From NCBI GenBank assembly GCA_012517935.1, contig JAAYUA010000055.1:1-64000 (forward strand): DNA of 64,000 nt, in the 5' to 3' direction. The notes under the pieces are model-generated. The model saw nothing but the letters and a program-made list of their open reading frames with translations. It did no database searches and was not told the DNA's origin. Positions 63,137 to 64,000 of the stretch are shown in pieces. The number at the start of each line of letters is the position of its first letter. Positions within the stretch are counted from its first letter, which is position 1. Source of the stretch: Acetobacter sp. GTDB taxonomy: Bacteria > Pseudomonadota > Alphaproteobacteria > Acetobacterales > Acetobacteraceae. Both the position numbers and the translations under genes were made by a program.

Positions 63137-64000
63137 ATGCTTCGATTAATAAAATATCCGTATAGAAAATTTAGACTCCTGTACTACAAAGGGGTACGAG
63201 GGGGTATATTTTCAAATATTGTTTATTTTAGGAATATTTTGAATGGACTCATGAACCCACGAAAAGTCCTGTCTGATTATTTTTTCTTCCGGAAGCATAA
63301 AAAAAATCTCGCGGAAATGAAAATTTCTGACTTAAAAGAAACATATGATGGTCAAAAAATACCGAAAATTTTCCATTTTATCTATATGTATAAAAACAAA
63401 GAGCTTTCTTTTTCTGAAGCTATATCTGTAATTTCAGCCCAACACTTCAATAAAGGATGGAAAATAATCTTTCATTGCTACGAAAAACCAATTGGTCCTT
63501 TTGCAAATTTATTACCAAAAGATATTATTTTTAACTATGTCGAGAATTTTGATTTCTATAAATTTTCCCAGATACATCATACCGCCCATAAAGCAGATAT
63601 ATTAAGATTAATTTCTCTCCAAGAAACTGGAGGTATTTATCTAGACCTCGATACTATTTGCGTAAAATCCTTTTCAGAACTCAGAAATTTTCCTGCCGCC
63701 ATGGGTATACAGGCAGCAACAGAAGCCAGTGCTCCCAAATTATGCAATGCTGTCATTATATCAAGCATGGAATCTGATTTTATAAAAAAATGGCTCAATG
63801 AATATAAATTTTTTAGATCCAAAGGTCGTGATATTTTGTGGGATTTCCACTCTGGCGTGATCCCATTTCGAATATATATAAAAAATGATAAATTAGTCGA
63901 AATCCTTGAACATGATGCTTTCTTTTTTCCTCTATGGCACGATCTCTCTCGCATGCTTTTAAAAGAAAACAGTATGAAATATTCAAAGCATTTCCAGAAT
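63137..64000 (+). CDS. GT32-type glycosyltransferase (DXD), 3' end beyond the window
   Basis: The open frame from ATG 63137 runs to the window edge (288 codons) and is absent from the ORF track because it has no stop. The sequence IPKIFHFIYMYKNKELSFSE, HHTAHKADILRLISLQETGG and IYLDLDTICVKSF shows the GT32 arrangement: an N-terminal substrate-entry block, the conserved ADILR/ETGG motif and the DXD catalytic motif DLD. Such enzymes transfer sugars in capsule, EPS and O-antigen synthesis. Composition is as AT-rich as the sulfotransferase, from which it diverges across 120 bases of AT-rich DNA with no gene. Confidence 0.8.
   Translation, partial: MLRLIKYPYRKFRLLYYKGVRGGIFSNIVYFRNILNGLMNPRKVLSDYFFFRKHKKNLAEMKISDLKETYDGQKIPKIFHFIYMYKNKELSFSEAISVISAQHFNKGWKIIFHCYEKPIGPFANLLPKDIIFNYVENFDFYKFSQIHHTAHKADILRLISLQETGGIYLDLDTICVKSFSELRNFPAAMGIQAATEASAPKLCNAVIISSMESDFIKKWLNEYKFFRSKGRDILWDFHSGVIPFRIYIKNDKLVEILEHDAFFFPLWHDLSRMLLKENSMKYSKHFQN

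Overview
The window reads as a chromosomal segment of an alphaproteobacterium, most likely a member of the Acetobacteraceae (acetic acid bacteria). This rests on a circularly permuted two-piece tmRNA with a mature tag ending AVAA, an alphaproteobacterial-type SspB, a Rhodobacter-type PmtA, a ctaB/CoxF-like operon, a trxB-LysR pair and a moderately high GC content in core genes. The genus cannot be fixed from sequence reading alone. Most of the window is densely packed housekeeping DNA on both strands, with many 4-base ATGA/GTGA stop-start overlaps. Composition falls sharply toward AT in the last 2 to 3 kb and is mixed around 26.8-29.2 kb.

Layout. 1-4 kb: tsaD (cut by the window edge), divergent hemC-hemD, and an EamA transporter. 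4-9 kb: class I fumarase, then sspB beside the tmRNA gene whose tagged products SspB delivers to ClpXP, then a DegP-type protease. 8.7-11.1 kb: an operon of a CoxF-like micro-protein, ctaB, and a diverged heme-copper oxidase subunit I that keeps the low-spin heme ligands but has lost the heme-CuB centre. 11-19 kb: pmtA, a small membrane protein, gshB, greB, motA-motB, and an Lrp / GT2-GtrA / GT39 operon. 19-26.8 kb: trxB-LysR, the cbpM-cbpA co-chaperone operon, a CPA1 antiporter, ybaK and a secreted S10 peptidase. 26.8-29.2 kb: a decayed patch with two gene remnants around an intact iron-type alcohol dehydrogenase. 29.2-33.1 kb: three tandem thymidylate-kinase-like P-loop genes, the last overlapping a polysaccharide flippase.

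33-45 kb: hemW-kup, yggS, an M29-type aminopeptidase with a secreted partner, ynfA, rho, pdxJ-pdxA and an M20 dipeptidase. 44.5-48.6 kb: a TonB system read leftward as tonB-exbB-exbD-exbD-TPR, whose second exbD has an in-frame TAA. 49-60.4 kb: prfB with its programmed +1 frameshift, PBP1A, glutathione peroxidase, a NupC transporter, anmK, trxA, hrcA, rph-rdgB and an ArsC/Spx-like protein. 60.4-64 kb: an AT-rich surface-glycan region with a coiled-coil protein, a GT2 whose C-terminal second glycosyltransferase domain is cut short, a sulfotransferase, and a GT32-type gene running off the right edge.

Themes that tie genes together are heme and respiration (hemC, hemD, hemW, ctaB, COX1-like), vitamin B6 (pdxJ, pdxA, yggS), protein quality control (tmRNA, sspB, degP, cbpA/cbpM, hrcA, trxA, trxB), energised outer-membrane uptake (tonB/exbB/exbD), and surface polysaccharide (GT39, GT2-GtrA, kinase-flippase cluster, right-end locus). 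The most notable observations are the COX1-like protein without a binuclear centre, the triplicated kinase-like genes coupled to a flippase, the interrupted second exbD, and the truncated GT2-GT4 fusion at a composition boundary. No CRISPR array, rRNA, convincing tRNA or intact insertion sequence was seen.
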